NCBI GenBank assembly: GCA_964030475.1
Contig: CAXIPT010000003.1
Coordinates: 8,286,515 to 8,350,514, forward strand
Origin: Tethya wilhelma
Lineage: Eukaryota > Porifera > Demospongiae > Tethyida > Tethyidae
Length of the DNA stretch: 64,000 bases
Direction of reading: 5' to 3'
The notes beneath the pieces were generated by a model, which worked only from the letters and a program-made list of their open reading frames with translations, was not told where the DNA came from and searched no databases. How positions within the stretch are numbered: the first letter of the stretch is position 1; the number at the start of each line of letters is the position of its first letter. Made by a program: the position numbers and the translations under genes. Of the stretch, positions 26,001-36,019 are shown piece after piece.

Positions 26001-29000
26001 GTTTGGCTGCAGAAGTGCCTCCTTACAATGGCATAAGTACAAGTTTTGTTACAAGATATAAACTCAAAGTTATACGCTCTCCGTCTATGGCCCTCATGAG
26101 CTCCTGATATTATGTTATTTATTGGAAAAAGAGGTCTTTTGAACACTAGTCACGAATGTTCTTACCACTACGCTATTTTTCCTAGATGCCCATCTTTTCT
26201 GTGCATGTAACTGTAGATGTTTCTAGAAAGTGCATATGTAATGCCAGTTTGTTTATTTGGCTGAACAGATAGTATTGCTTAATTATTGTTTGGGGTAAAT
26301 GAAGTCTGGGTCTCCCTACAAATACTGTTAAGTTAAAGATTTTATGTATAAAGCTTCCAAAATACCGTAGATTGGGAAATTTTTGCTGTTAAAATTTTTT
26401 TCGCATGCACGTGAGTGGCAAAAAATTAAACAAGCAAAAATTTATAGCAGCGAAAATTTCATGATTGGCATTCATATATTCTCCAGTTAAACACAAATGA
26501 AGCTTGCAAACACTGAGCAGTAGACATGTTGGAAAGAGCCTTGAAGCTTTCAGTATGCAAATCCAAGCAGGCATGTGAATGGTCCTTGAGGCTTTCAGTC
26601 TGCAAATCCTAGCAGGCATGTGAATGGTCCTTGAGGCTTTCAGTCTGCAAATCCTAGCAGGCATGTGAATGGTCCTTGAGGCTTTCAGTCTGCAAACCCT
26701 AGCAGGCATGTGAATGGTCACATGCACCTAAATTGGTATACAAATTACAAATGCATGACCATTCAAAAAGCATTAAAAAAACAGCAATTTCTCACTAACT
26801 AGACGGTTTTAGGGAAATTTCAAATTTCTCTTTCAAGTAAATTTAATGTAGATTATTATTACTATATGATTGAACACACCACCAGGAGACATAAATGGGG
26901 AGGCACTATAGTAATAAAAACAAAACAGTACAAAACTATTGCATGAATTCCAGACTTTGATTTAGACTTTGGAAAATGCAAATATCTATGGGCAATAGGA
27001 GCCCAGAACAAGTCAATCATGAGTTCCAACCTCGAAATCTGGGATGCAATCACTCAGCTGGTACTGAAGACTAATTGGGGTGAGCCTGAGTGAGCCCCAG
27101 ATAGCGAGTAGTACGGGGGGAGCGTCTGTCTGTCTGTCTGTCATCGTTGGGCTTTGTGTGATTGCCTAAGCTAATTCAAGCTAACATAATGATTGACCCG
27201 TCTGTCTGTCTGTCTGTCATCGTTGGGCTTTGTGTGATTGCCTAAGCTAATTCAAGCTAACATAATGATTGACCCGTACCATGTTCCATGCATTACTCAC
27301 ACACAGAGGAGGTCCGACATCTGCAGGTTAATTGCCAATCCTTGTGATCATGTGATGTCATTTCCGGGTCTTGTACCATGGACCAGCACATATATCTAAA
27401 GCTTTTATCCTTTTTCTAAGATTTGTCTTGCCCTTTGAGGATCTTATCTACCAAAGTTAAAAGTTAAAGTGAACATAACCTAGCCAATTTCCAAGCAGCA
27501 GCGTCTGAATTCAAGACCAGGAAACACAAGTCACGTGATCTGTTAATTTAGAAACGGTCTGCAATTATCCCGCAGATGTCAGACCTCCTCTGACTCACAC
27601 ATGCGCATAAGTTTAGAGTGTGCACATGTTTTCGAGACATTCGAGAAATGGAAGACAAAGGCAGCTAGAGCAAAACAGTTGAGAAATTAGATAATAGCTA
27701 GAGGTTGTGAGACTTATACAGTTAAAACAAGATAGGTGTTAACATGTCCTATGAAAGAAAGGCACTGAAACAGTTCTACAGCAGTACCCAACTAAAAGAT
27801 AGGCAGAAACAAGGAAAAAAAAACGACCTGATGCTAGGCTTGCTCAACATACAGTGTCAGAGGGAAAGAGATAGAGGTATCAAGTTCAAAAATACACCTA
27901 GACTTTACATCTAATTCACAATCCTTCGTGCAAGCTATTAAACTTCTGACGCTCACACCACAGTCATTTGAACTCTCACAGATGGTACTATTACTGACCA
28001 TCCTGTCAAATAATCTCCATACATTCATGTACAACTCATGCAAAATGCTGCGCTCACTCAGGCTCCCCCCAGAATGCCTTGAATTCTTCTAGTACAGTCA
28101 GCAGTATTTTGGTCACTATTGCTCTTACCATTGGAGTGAACAGCACCAACCTTCACAACAGACCTGCTAGCCTTCACCAGAGACCAGCTGAAGGTACACC
28201 ATCACCACGATTAACACAACTCCAGGGGTCATGGTAGAACACTGGAGGGTATAATTGGACTGGATGTGCTTCAGAGCAGCAGAGCTTTGGCTCTCAGCCT
28301 CTGCTCTGGATGTGATGTGCTTGGCTCAGTTGGCTTAGTTGCAGCACAGTTAAGTAACTCAATTGCAAGCCAAAATCTGAGCTTACATGTTAGTTGTGGC
28401 AGTGTGTACTGTGGCCGTTCAGTAAACTTACTTCAGCTGAGCTAGCTACTGAGCCAAGCTACATAGTTCAAGTACTGATATTACATGATTCAGGTAGCCC
28501 ATATATAGGTTTGCTCAATAGCATCTGACAACAGCTGAGCATTCAAGTGCATGTATTATTATGGCATTGCTCATCTGGCTCATAGTCTGTGACTTAAGCT
28601 GCTTCATCACAGCAAATTGTGGTGTCTCAAGATTTTTTCAAGGTGCCAATAAACTTTCATGTAGCTATGATACATGCACTAATTTAATATCATACAAGTG
28701 CGCTAGCTAAAGTTGAGTGTGCCAAGGCTTGTGCACTATTGGTGCCTTCATTTCCATTCCGCACAAAAATTTAACTTCCGTATTATGCGTAATACAAGCG
28801 CACGCCGCATATACAAAATTTATTACCTCGAAAAATTTATCTGGCGCTCTTTTATCGATTTATACGAAATTTTGAACTTACTAAAATTTTCCGCTATACG
28901 GTATTAGCTAATTCTCTAAATCATTTGGCCAATCAGATTGTTGTGTTTTTATATTCCATAGACACCTCCTAACAATGTAGTGCTTGAGGTGTCTAGGTGT

Positions 29001-32000
29001 AAGTCTTAATACTATTACTTGATTGGTCAGCTTCATGAAATAGCCTATTTTTATGAGTATAGAAATCTTGTATAACTGAGTCACTCTTATTATAATTAAT
29101 AATTTACAGAGCTTTAAATACCATAGTACACTCTGTACGATACGTCAATATGATATGATCATATACTTATTCCATACTGCAGTCACTGGAGCAAGAACGT
29201 TACACTTTGCAAATGAAGATTGACCGTCAAAAAGCAACATATGAAGCTGTTAACCAGGAACTAGAATCTAGGAATAGCCAGATGGTAAAAAATCATGCTT
29301 TTGAGTTAGCACATCTGAAACAGACGCATGGAATGAAGATTCGTGAGCTAAATTCATTAAATGAAGGCCTAAAGTCAGAAAATGAAAAATTAGAGGTGTG
29401 GCAAAGTTTTTTTATGGACTACATGTATGTATTTATATACCAAACAATATGTAGATCCAGGTACATATGAATGCTGAGAAGCTACTTAAGCAAGACCAGA
29501 TAATTGAACAGCTGCAACATGATTTTCAAAACCAAAGTAACATCTCTAGCTTTCAACAAGAGCTTCAAGATGTAGAGCAACTTTATGTACAAGGTTAGTC
29601 TCTCAACAGCTATGGTGATTGAGAAAGGCAGCAAATGAAAGTATTGGTGTGTGTTAATTAAAATGTGAAAATCTTGTCCACTAATTTTGTGTCATCTATA
29701 GTGCTAATGGGGATATTGATGTGGATTTTTTTTTTTTAAAATTTTATTTCTTTTTTTGGTGGTGGTGGTGGTGGGGGGTGGGGGTTACTATTTATTTCTG
29801 GCCTGGAAAAGGTTACAGCTATAGAAGAACCTCTCTTATCTGGACACCTTTGGATATGTGAAGCATACTTGATCTTGATGCAGTCTTTTTGCAGAAAATT
29901 GGATTCTAATTTATACACACAAAAAATTTTAATAAGCATATCACATTGTGAATATCATTAATGAGCATTCCAGATAATCGAGGGTCCATATAAATCAAGA
30001 TCTGGATAAGAGGGGTTACACTGCACACTGGGCAAGTACAGTAAAACCTCGGTTATCCAGACACCTTTGTATCGGAAGCCTGCCGGATAAGTGAAAAGTC
30101 CGGATAATTGAAATGATAAATTTATACTGGTTCTAGTAGCACTAGCAGTAGCCACGATAGTTTTCTCACACTTTAGCATATCACAACACTGGTAGATTGT
30201 ATTTTTCTCTGTTTAGACTTTAATCACTCAAATTTTGGCTAACACGTGCAAGCGCCAAGCTTGAAAGGTGGGCGGAATCTATAAAAATTTGTTCTAATTA
30301 ACCGAATTTTGGCCTTTTAGCTTGATCCGGATAATCGAGGTTCTGGATAAACAAGGTCCGGATAACCGAGGTTCTACTGTATAGGTAGAAAATGTGTGTG
30401 TTCATTTGATCACAATCATTCTGTTATGTCAAGAGTGTATTGGTTAAGTACATGTATAGTCGATTTGAGAAGTTAAACTGATTCATCCATTCTAGTGGGC
30501 AAGATTCCATATTAAGACCATGCCATTTGACTACATAGCTGGAAATATTGAATGCAATGACTTTAATTTGGCAGTTAAGTCCAATTCCATAAAATTATCA
30601 ACCGATATATACTGTACATGTTGGCACATACATGTGTAACTCATTTTTATATGAGAGACCAAACTGTCTATTTTTATTGTTATTGTAATAATTATTAATT
30701 AGATTAAAAGAAAAATTAATGGTAGTTTAGCATTAGTTAATTCCACTATACTGCCAAATTACTGTGTCTATTAACAGAGAAAGCAGCCATGCAAAAGGCC
30801 AAGGTACAATTAGTGGACTTGGAGGGAAAAGTAGAGGTACTTAGTACAACTAACTCTACTCTGCAACAGCGACTAATTTCTCTCGAAGAAGAATGCCAGG
30901 AACGATGTAGAATGGCCAATGAGTGGTATGAAAAGCTAAAGGTTGGTTATCTCATAGATATTATAGACTACGTAGTCTATAATATCTATGGTTATCTGTT
31001 TTAATGGTTACACACAATGGATGCACATCATGGTGCACAACATTACAGGAAGCTAATGATCAAAATAGTGGTCTGTCTAGTCAACTTGAAAATCTTAAGT
31101 TGGAACTAAGAAGTGACTACCATCATAAGAGCGGAAACTCACTCTTTGGTGAAGTAGATGATAGAAGATTGGATGTTGAGAGAAAAATGCTAAGTTTGCA
31201 AGTGAAGTACGACAGCTNGGTGGGGGTTACTATTTATTTCTGGCCTGGAAAAGGTTACAGCTATAGAAGAACCTCTCTTATCTGGACACCTTTGGATATG
31301 TGAAGCACACTTGATCTTGATGCAGTCTTTTTGCAGAAAATTGGATTCTAATTTATACACACAAAAAATTTTAATAAGCATATCACATTGTGAATATCAT
31401 TAATGAGCATTCCAGATAATCGAGGGTCCATATAAATCAAGATCTGGATAAGAGGGGTTACACTGCACACTGGGCAAGTACAGTAAAACCTCGGTTATCC
31501 AGACACCTTTGTATCGGAAGCCTGCCGGATAAGTGAAAAATCCGGATAATTGAAATGATAAATTTATACTGGTTCTAGTAGCACTAGCAGTAGCCACGAT
31601 AGTTTTTCTCACACTTTAGCATATCACAACACTGGTAGATTGTATTTTTCTCTGTTTAGACTTTAATCACTCAAATTTTGGCTAACACGTACAAGCGCCA
31701 AGCTTGAAAGGTGGGCGGAATCTATAAAAATTTGTTCTAATTTGACAAGGTCCGGATAACCGAGGTTCTACTGTATAGGTAGAAAATGTGTGTGTTCATT
31801 TGATCACAATCATTCTGTTATGTCAAGAGTGTATTGGTTAAGTACATGTATAGTCGATTTGAGAAGTTAAACTGATTCATCCATTCTAGTGGGCAAGATT
31901 CCATATTAAGACCATGCCATTTGACTACATAGCTGGAAATATTGAATGCAATGACTTTAATTTGGCAGTTAAGTCCAATTCCATAAAATTATCAACCGAT

Positions 32001-33249
32001 ATATACTGTACATGTTGGCACATACATGTGTAACTCATTTTGTATGAGAGACCAAACTGTCTATTTTTATTGTTATTGTAATAATTATTAATTAGATTAA
32101 AAGAAAAATTAATGGTAGTTTAGCATTAGTTAATTCCACTATACTGCCAAATTACTGTGTCTATTAACAGAGAAAGCAGCCATGCAAAAGGCCAAGGTAC
32201 AATTAGTGGACTTGGAGGGAAAAGTAGAGGTACTTAGTACAACTAACTCTACTCTGCAACAGCGACTAATTTCTCTCGAAGAAGAATGCCAGGAACGATG
32301 TAGAATGGCCAATGAGTGGTATGAAAAGCTAAAGGTTGGTTATCTCATAGATATTATAGACTACGTAGTCTATAATATCTATGGTTATCTGTTTTAATGG
32401 TTACACACAATGGATGCACATCATGGTGCACAACATTACAGGAAGCTAATGATCAAAATAGTGGTCTGTCTAGTCAACTTGAAAATCTTAAGTTGGAACT
32501 AAGAAGTGACTACCATCATAAGAGCGGAAACTCACTCTTTGGTGAAGTAGATGATAGAAGATTGGATGTTGAGAGAAAAATGCTAAGTTTGCAAGTGAAG
32601 TACGACAGCTTGGTAAAAGCACATACTGCTACCACACAGCACTTTAAAAAGATGAAGGTATACAATGCACTGTTTTCTATGTACATGTAAAGTGTGGTGG
32701 TGGAGTATTTGATAGAATATTTTATGTCATTTAGGCTGAAATGTCAGCATTGCTGTGTAGATGTGCTGCAAGCACAGCTCATGCAGGTCAAGTTCAAAGG
32801 TTACAACAGGCACTTGCACAGAGTAAAAGTGAAGTACAGGAATACATGAGTAAACTGCACAAGTCAGAAAGAAAACTTGTTGGAGTGGATTTTGCCCAGG
32901 ACAGAAAGAGATTTGCAGCAGCTTTTGTTGATTTTGGTAACAAGACTGAGTATGTTCAATTTTTGGAGAAGGAATTGGAGAGAACCAAGTAATAACAATT
33001 AAATATGTACCCTAGCTAAACTATGTAACCATTGTGTAATTACTTATCTTTAGGAGTGAACATGTGTTTGTGTTGAAGGAGCTGGATCTTAAAAGAACTC
33101 AGCATTTGTGGGAGAGTAACAAATTGAGTGAAACAGAAACTAAACTCTATCACTGTGAGCAAGAACAAGTGAAACATAAGAAAGAAGTGACTAAGCTGAA
33201 AATTAAAATGCAAGAATTGTTAGAGAAGATTGACCAAGGTATGTATTAA
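23088..33249 (+). CDS. SPDL1: Spindly-like dynein/dynactin adaptor (coiled coil)
   Basis: Exons are 23088-23270, 29183-29395, 29461-29593, 32171-32334, 32442-32657, 32735-32988 and 33054-33249, giving 452 residues; human Spindly has about 605. Exons 4 and 5 also exist at 30778-30941 and 31049-31217 in an assembly duplicate. The protein is almost all coiled coil. Near residue 30 it has a CC1-box-like segment (LYTSAKIGKTLLDANQEL), the site by which adaptors bind dynein light intermediate chain. Residues about 220-235 contain GNSLFGEVDDRR, the Spindly motif (GNSLFAEVEDRR in vertebrates) that contacts the dynactin pointed end. In animals Spindly recruits dynein to kinetochores with the RZZ complex. 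The start could be the ATG at 23088 or the better-context ACCATGG at 23097. After DQ there is a good donor (AAG/GTATGT at 33238), so the present end (GMY-stop) may only be read-through. No C-terminal CaaX farnesylation box is visible. BICD-like adaptors are the alternative, but the Spindly motif argues against them. Confidence 0.85.
23539..23577. mobile_element. 39-bp palindrome CATAGATAA...TTATCTAT in SPDL1 intron 1
   Basis: Arms of about 18 bp (CATAGATAATAGAGACTC / GAGTCTCTGTTATCTAT) surround ACAT. The flanks TACATTAT and GATGTTAT match at only 5 of 8 positions, so the target duplication is doubtful here. It belongs to the micro-palindrome family by its ends. Confidence 0.5.
23586..24059. 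mobile_element. 474-bp MITE with long inverted ends in SPDL1 intron 1
   Basis: The ends CTAGTCCCTGAGGCAGACG and the complement of CTAGTCTCGCGGGTCAGACG continue inward for about 55 bp of inverted similarity. The flanks ATGTTAT (23579-23585) and ATGTTGT (24060-24066) match at 6 of 7. The interior has a 60-codon open frame (MAQTYDCFTLEYSKKK...) without recognised similarity. Confidence 0.75.
24655..24873. mobile_element. TACCGTATAGCC-family MITE rich in CCGCCAAATT words
   Basis: It ends AAATTTTCCGGCTATACGG. CCGCCAAAT and its complement recur at least six times in both orientations (24672-24860), around a CGTATACGTATATACGTACG core. The left end is not clear. It lies in SPDL1 intron 1. Confidence 0.65.
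25265..26100. repeat. Dispersed repeat family E, copy 1
   Basis: It is aligned by eye to 27090-28080: GAGTCCCAGATAGCGAGTAG, GCATTACTCACGCATGCGCA, GTGTCAGAGGGAAAGAGATA and others are shared in the same order. It encodes no recognised protein. It lies within SPDL1 intron 1. Confidence 0.7.
26530..26720. repeat. 45-bp minisatellite, about four copies
   Basis: The unit contains GCAGGCATGTGAATGGTCC, TTGAGGCTTTCAG and TCTGCAAATCC. Because 45 is divisible by three, one minus frame stays open as a 15-residue repeat (IHMPARICRLKAS); this is a by-product of the period, with no splice or similarity support. Neighbouring units differ at a few bases. Confidence 0.9.
27090..28080. repeat. Dispersed repeat family E, copy 2, with internal tandem duplication
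   Basis: It is homologous to 25265-26100. At 27121-27285 a unit of about 80 bp starting with GTCTGTCTGTCTGTCATCG is present twice in tandem. It is interrupted by the MITE at 27304-27592, whose empty site is seen in copy 1 (GCATTACTCACGCATGCGC). Confidence 0.75.
27304..27592. mobile_element. CAGAGGAGGT MITE with perfect 9-bp target duplication
   Basis: The left end is CAGAGGAGGTCCGACATCTG and the right end is the complement of CAGAGGAGGTCTGACATCTG. The flanks are ACTCACACA (27295-27303) and ACTCACACA (27593-27601), identical. The unoccupied version of the site is present in the related repeat at about 25405. A 9-bp duplication fits Mutator-like (MULE) transposition. It is 289 bp and non-coding. 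Confidence 0.9.
28755..28903. mobile_element. TACCGTATAGC-family MITE fragment
   Basis: It ends AAAATTTTCCGCTATACGGTA and has repeated AAATTT words (CAAAATTTATTACC, GAAAAATTTATC, GAAATTTTG). The left end is not identified. It lies near the end of SPDL1 intron 1. Confidence 0.6.
29812..30024. mobile_element. Pogo/Tigger-like MITE 1
   Basis: The ends around AGAACCTCTCTTATCTGGAC and ATCTGGATAAGAGGGGTTAC resemble each other inverted; the same class of ends (CCTC...TATCCGGA) is typical for pogo/Tigger elements. The copy in the duplicate is at about 31254-31467. Confidence 0.65.
30038..30380. mobile_element. Pogo/Tigger-like MITE 2
   Basis: Left end TACAGTAAAACCTCGGTTAT, right end the complement of TACAGTAGAACCTCGGTTAT, continuing to TCCGGATAA. 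It has TA at both borders. The copy in the duplicate (31480-31776) lacks about 49 internal bases (a second GGATAATCGAGGTTCTGGAT block), as expected between two haplotypes. Confidence 0.8.
30953..30989. mobile_element. 37-bp palindrome with perfect 8-bp target duplication in SPDL1 intron 4
   Basis: CATAGATATTATAGACTAC is followed at once by its own reverse complement, with no loop. The flanks are GGTTATCT (30945-30952) and GGTTATCT (30990-30997), identical. The duplicate is at 32346-32382. It is the clearest member of the micro-palindrome family. Confidence 0.75.
31219..32610. repeat. Assembly duplicate, copy B (contains SPDL1 exons 4 and 5)
   Basis: It starts just after the N at 31218 inside what corresponds to intron 3 and runs on seamlessly into the rest of exon 5 and the downstream exons. 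This is the copy to use in the gene model. Confidence 0.92.
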
Positions 33250-34087
33250 CCAGCTTTGTACCTCTTTATTATTCGACCATGGTTGGAATCACTTGACCAA
33301 TCAGATTCCTTCATAAACAACTTCAAGCTAGACCCTACTCCACCCAGTGTAATAGTTAGGGACTGAGTCCATTCATCTCTATGCCGTTTAGAGACCTGAA
33401 GGCCTGAGGCATGATTGTATCTACACATGCACATACATATTTATTATTAAAAAGAGAACATTGAACAAGGCCTCTGACTAATTAGAGTATTCAAGTGCTC
33501 TGTCATGGAAGCAGATATAAAATCAAATTTACATTATATAATAAAGCCACAAACAGCTGCAGATCACAAGTATACACAAAAATTAACTATACTTACAAGT
33601 TTACATCATTCAGAAGCAATTAATAGCTAAGCACTCCACAATTATATCTCTAAACCAGTCAGCAGCAAAATGGTTTGTGTCACGTAGCATAGCCAATGGA
33701 TGGAGTTAAGAATGTGCTGCATGGTGTTACCTTAGTTTCGTTCCCAGGCTTAAAACTTTCCGTGGTACTAAGCTCGTGGAACTCAAATACGTTTGCTTCT
33801 TGAGCTATCAAGCTTCTTTTTTGCCTCAAAAATGAGGCATTTATGACGTTTTGTGACGTTTTTTGTTTGTTCCTGTGTACCACGTTTGGGAACGATTGCA
33901 TACTACTCATTGTATTACACATTTGTTGTTACTTGCATTGTAGTATATCTATCTGGTCACCTGTTGTTTCAAGCCAATATGTATAGATAATCACATGAAT
34001 TGGAGTGCAATTTGGCATGTGGCAACGCTGAGTGCAGTTTGTCCATTAGTAAATCTTCTAAAATTCGGCACCCTTTACCAAATTGTN
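33250..34087. other. Sequence after SPDL1 with no recognised gene
   Basis: No continuation of SPDL1, no conserved block and no clear repeat boundary is seen. A single N at 34087 marks another scaffold joint. Missing SPDL1 3' exons could have been lost here. Confidence 0.5.
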
Positions 34088-34333
34088 TTGTGTAGAATCT
34101 TGCAAAACGCTGTAGTTTCTGAGATTTGAGGCTTTTGTGCTTCTCTGAGCGCTTAGCTTCGAAACCGCACCCATTGATCACGCCCCGTGTAGTGTGCGTT
34201 ATCTAGAAACAATGGACTGGAGTTTGGCAGGCTGGCTTAGCCTGCTGCTTGGACAGTACAGGTAAGTAACTCACTGATTGCAAGTTGAATTAATATAGCT
34301 TTGTGTAGAAGTATCTCGAGCTGAGCATTAAAG
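34088..34333. other. 246-bp segment isolated between two single Ns
   Basis: It is bounded by Ns at 34087 and 34334. It contains ACAATGGACTGGAGTTTGGC followed 50 bases later by CAGGTAAGTAAC, so it could hold a short first exon (MDWSLAGWLSLLLGQYR), but this is not supported by similarity. Confidence 0.3.
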
Positions 34334-34334
34334 N

Positions 34335-34471
34335 ACGAGGGACCAAGGCGTCCCCGCGTTGCAGATAACTTGGTGTCGGCAGCTACACACCCTGAAGCAA
34401 TAGACGAAGCACTCAGAAAGGAGTGTGATGCCAATAGTCCCATTCGTTGGAATGTATGCGCGTCGTTGTGA
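34335..34471 (+). pseudogene. Unidentified coding-like fragment after an N
   Basis: Open frame reading EGPRRPRVADNLVSAATH, PEAIDEALRKECDANSPI, RWNVCASL, then stop. The composition looks protein-like and GC is higher than the surroundings. The 5' part is cut off at the N at 34334. I do not recognise the family; similar short tails occur in mobile-element proteins, which is only a guess. Confidence 0.3.
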
Positions 34472-34519
34472 CATCATAATTAGACGTGACGTCAGCATCC
34501 GGAGTACATTGCACCACCA

Positions 34520-35800
34520 TTTTGGAGTACTTTTGTATGGGAGTCAATCAGAGGAGGTGCGACACTAGTCACGTGATCCAAAGTTAATTGATTCCTCGTG
34601 CACTGTACTATACTGAATCCCATACAAAATGTTGGCGCAGATATTTACCTAAGTAAGCGAATGCAGAACCTAATATCAGAGGTTAGTGAAGTTAATGAGA
34701 TGACCTTCGATTTGCGCGAATGAACCACACTGAACCCCTGCCTTCAGAACGAGATTCAGGGATTTTCTGCAAAAGTTGCAATAGCACCGAGAATATATTC
34801 TACTAGTAAAAGGAGAGTGAATATTGAAAGTGAACTGATGGTTTGACACTTGCAATCACCTCTGTTTGGATGTCATGGCTCGGAGAGAAGTAGCAAACCT
34901 TTGAGTCAATTGAGCGGTCATTTTTTGGGCCTTACGACCTAAATCCGTTGTCTACCAGTTAAATTCTTCACTTTAACATCATATTAGACAACTTTCTAGA
35001 ACTAGAAACTAGGCTATGTTCACTTCTGCAGGCAAATAAACAGGTGACCTGGATAGTCCAAGAATCATGAGCAATTCGCGGGATATTGGCGCAAAACACG
35101 TCTACAAAAAATTGCATTCCAAGGTCACGTGAAACTGCTTCCTGTCGCACCTCCTCTGGGAGTCAATGGGAAAATGGGCACACTGCATATTTCCGCGTAG
35201 ATACCGTATGTTCTAAATATGAGAGATTCAATAAAAAATTCAAAACAAGCTCTTTTCGACACAAAAAGAACCAAGTCTGTCAGGCGCTCAGAAGAGAAGT
35301 TACAGGTGGAACATTACTAGATTGTTTAGCACAAAAAATACCAGTTTTGAAGAGATACTGTAAGTCAGAAAGTGTTGTTTTGGTTAAATATAGCTACAAA
35401 CAAAGAATCCAAGTCGTACTACTCATCACTCGTGCTTCTGTAAGTCTTTTTAGCATGATTTTTAGCGAAGAGTATATGAAAATAAAGCACGGGAGAAAGA
35501 ATCCTTTTTATAGTTTAAATAAAGTGGGATAATGGCATGTTTTTGTCTTGATATATTATGTGCTGCTAGTCTATTCATGTTTTTGAGCCTTTTGTATAAC
35601 TTTTTAAAAAGATATAAGCTAAAATAACTACAGAACCAACCTGTATTCTTGCGCTTGTAACTTCTCTTCTTGCATTGAAAAGAGCTTATTTTGAACTTTT
35701 CATTGCATCTCTCATAATTAGAACATACGGTATCTACGCGGAAATATGCAGCGTACAATATTACCCATTTCCCCATTGACTCCCATACAAAATATGAAGT
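34520..35800. mobile_element. Foldback element interrupted by a CAGAGGAGGT MITE
   Basis: The left arm (up to 34548, continued 35159-35340: GGGAGTCAATGGGAAAATGG, CGCGTAGATACCGTATGTTC, AAGCTCTTTTC) is the inverted counterpart of 35640-35800 (GAACATACGGTATCTACGCG, CCCATTTCCCCATTGACTCC). Arms are about 170-180 bp with scattered differences. The MITE at 34549-35158 splits the left arm. Confidence 0.8.
34549..35158. mobile_element. CAGAGGAGGT MITE, 610 bp, nested, perfect 9-bp target duplication
   Basis: Left end CAGAGGAGGTGCGACA, right end TGTCGCACCTCCTCTG, exactly inverted. The flanks are GGAGTCAAT (34540-34548) and GGAGTCAAT (35159-35167), identical. It is the same family as 27304-27592 and the lone end at 37857. 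Confidence 0.9.
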
Positions 35801-35854
35801 GTTATTAGTGCCAAAATTAGGTGATTGTACTCTCAATATTATGAATATGGTCTT

Positions 35855-36018
35855 GATCATTCTGAAGGCAGTCTTGATCATTCTGAAGGCGGTCTTGATC
35901 ATGAAGGCGCTATACCATTCTGAAGGCAGTCAAGATCATGAAGGCGCTATATCATTCTGAAGGCGGTTATGATCATGAAGGCGCTATACCATTCTGAAGG
36001 CGGTCTTGATCATGAAGG
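35855..36018. repeat. Short tandem array of CATTCTGAAGGCGGTC / GATCATGAAGGCGCTAT units
   Basis: Units of about 15-40 bases alternate (TCTTGATCATTCTGAAGGC, GATCATGAAGGCGCTATACC). The array ends at an N (36019), where the assembly broke, as is usual in tandem repeats. Confidence 0.85.
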
Positions 36019-36019
36019 N

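Larger units (their letters stand above)
29777..31217. repeat. Assembly duplicate, copy A (contains SPDL1 exons 4 and 5)
   Basis: It matches 31219-32610 (offset 1442, then 1393 after a difference of about 49 bases in a pogo-type MITE). It stops at an N (31218) in the middle of exon 5. The exon copies are identical in protein. The break inside an exon exactly at the N shows a scaffold joint, not a biological exon duplication. Confidence 0.92.

Noticed and set aside
26389..26727. 112-codon minus ORF with a 15-residue repeat
   Set aside because: It is explained by the 45-bp minisatellite in an intron; no start context, splice or similarity support.
35855..36018. Possible CRISPR-like array
   Set aside because: Repeats are imperfect and adjacent without unique spacers, in animal DNA; it is a small tandem repeat.
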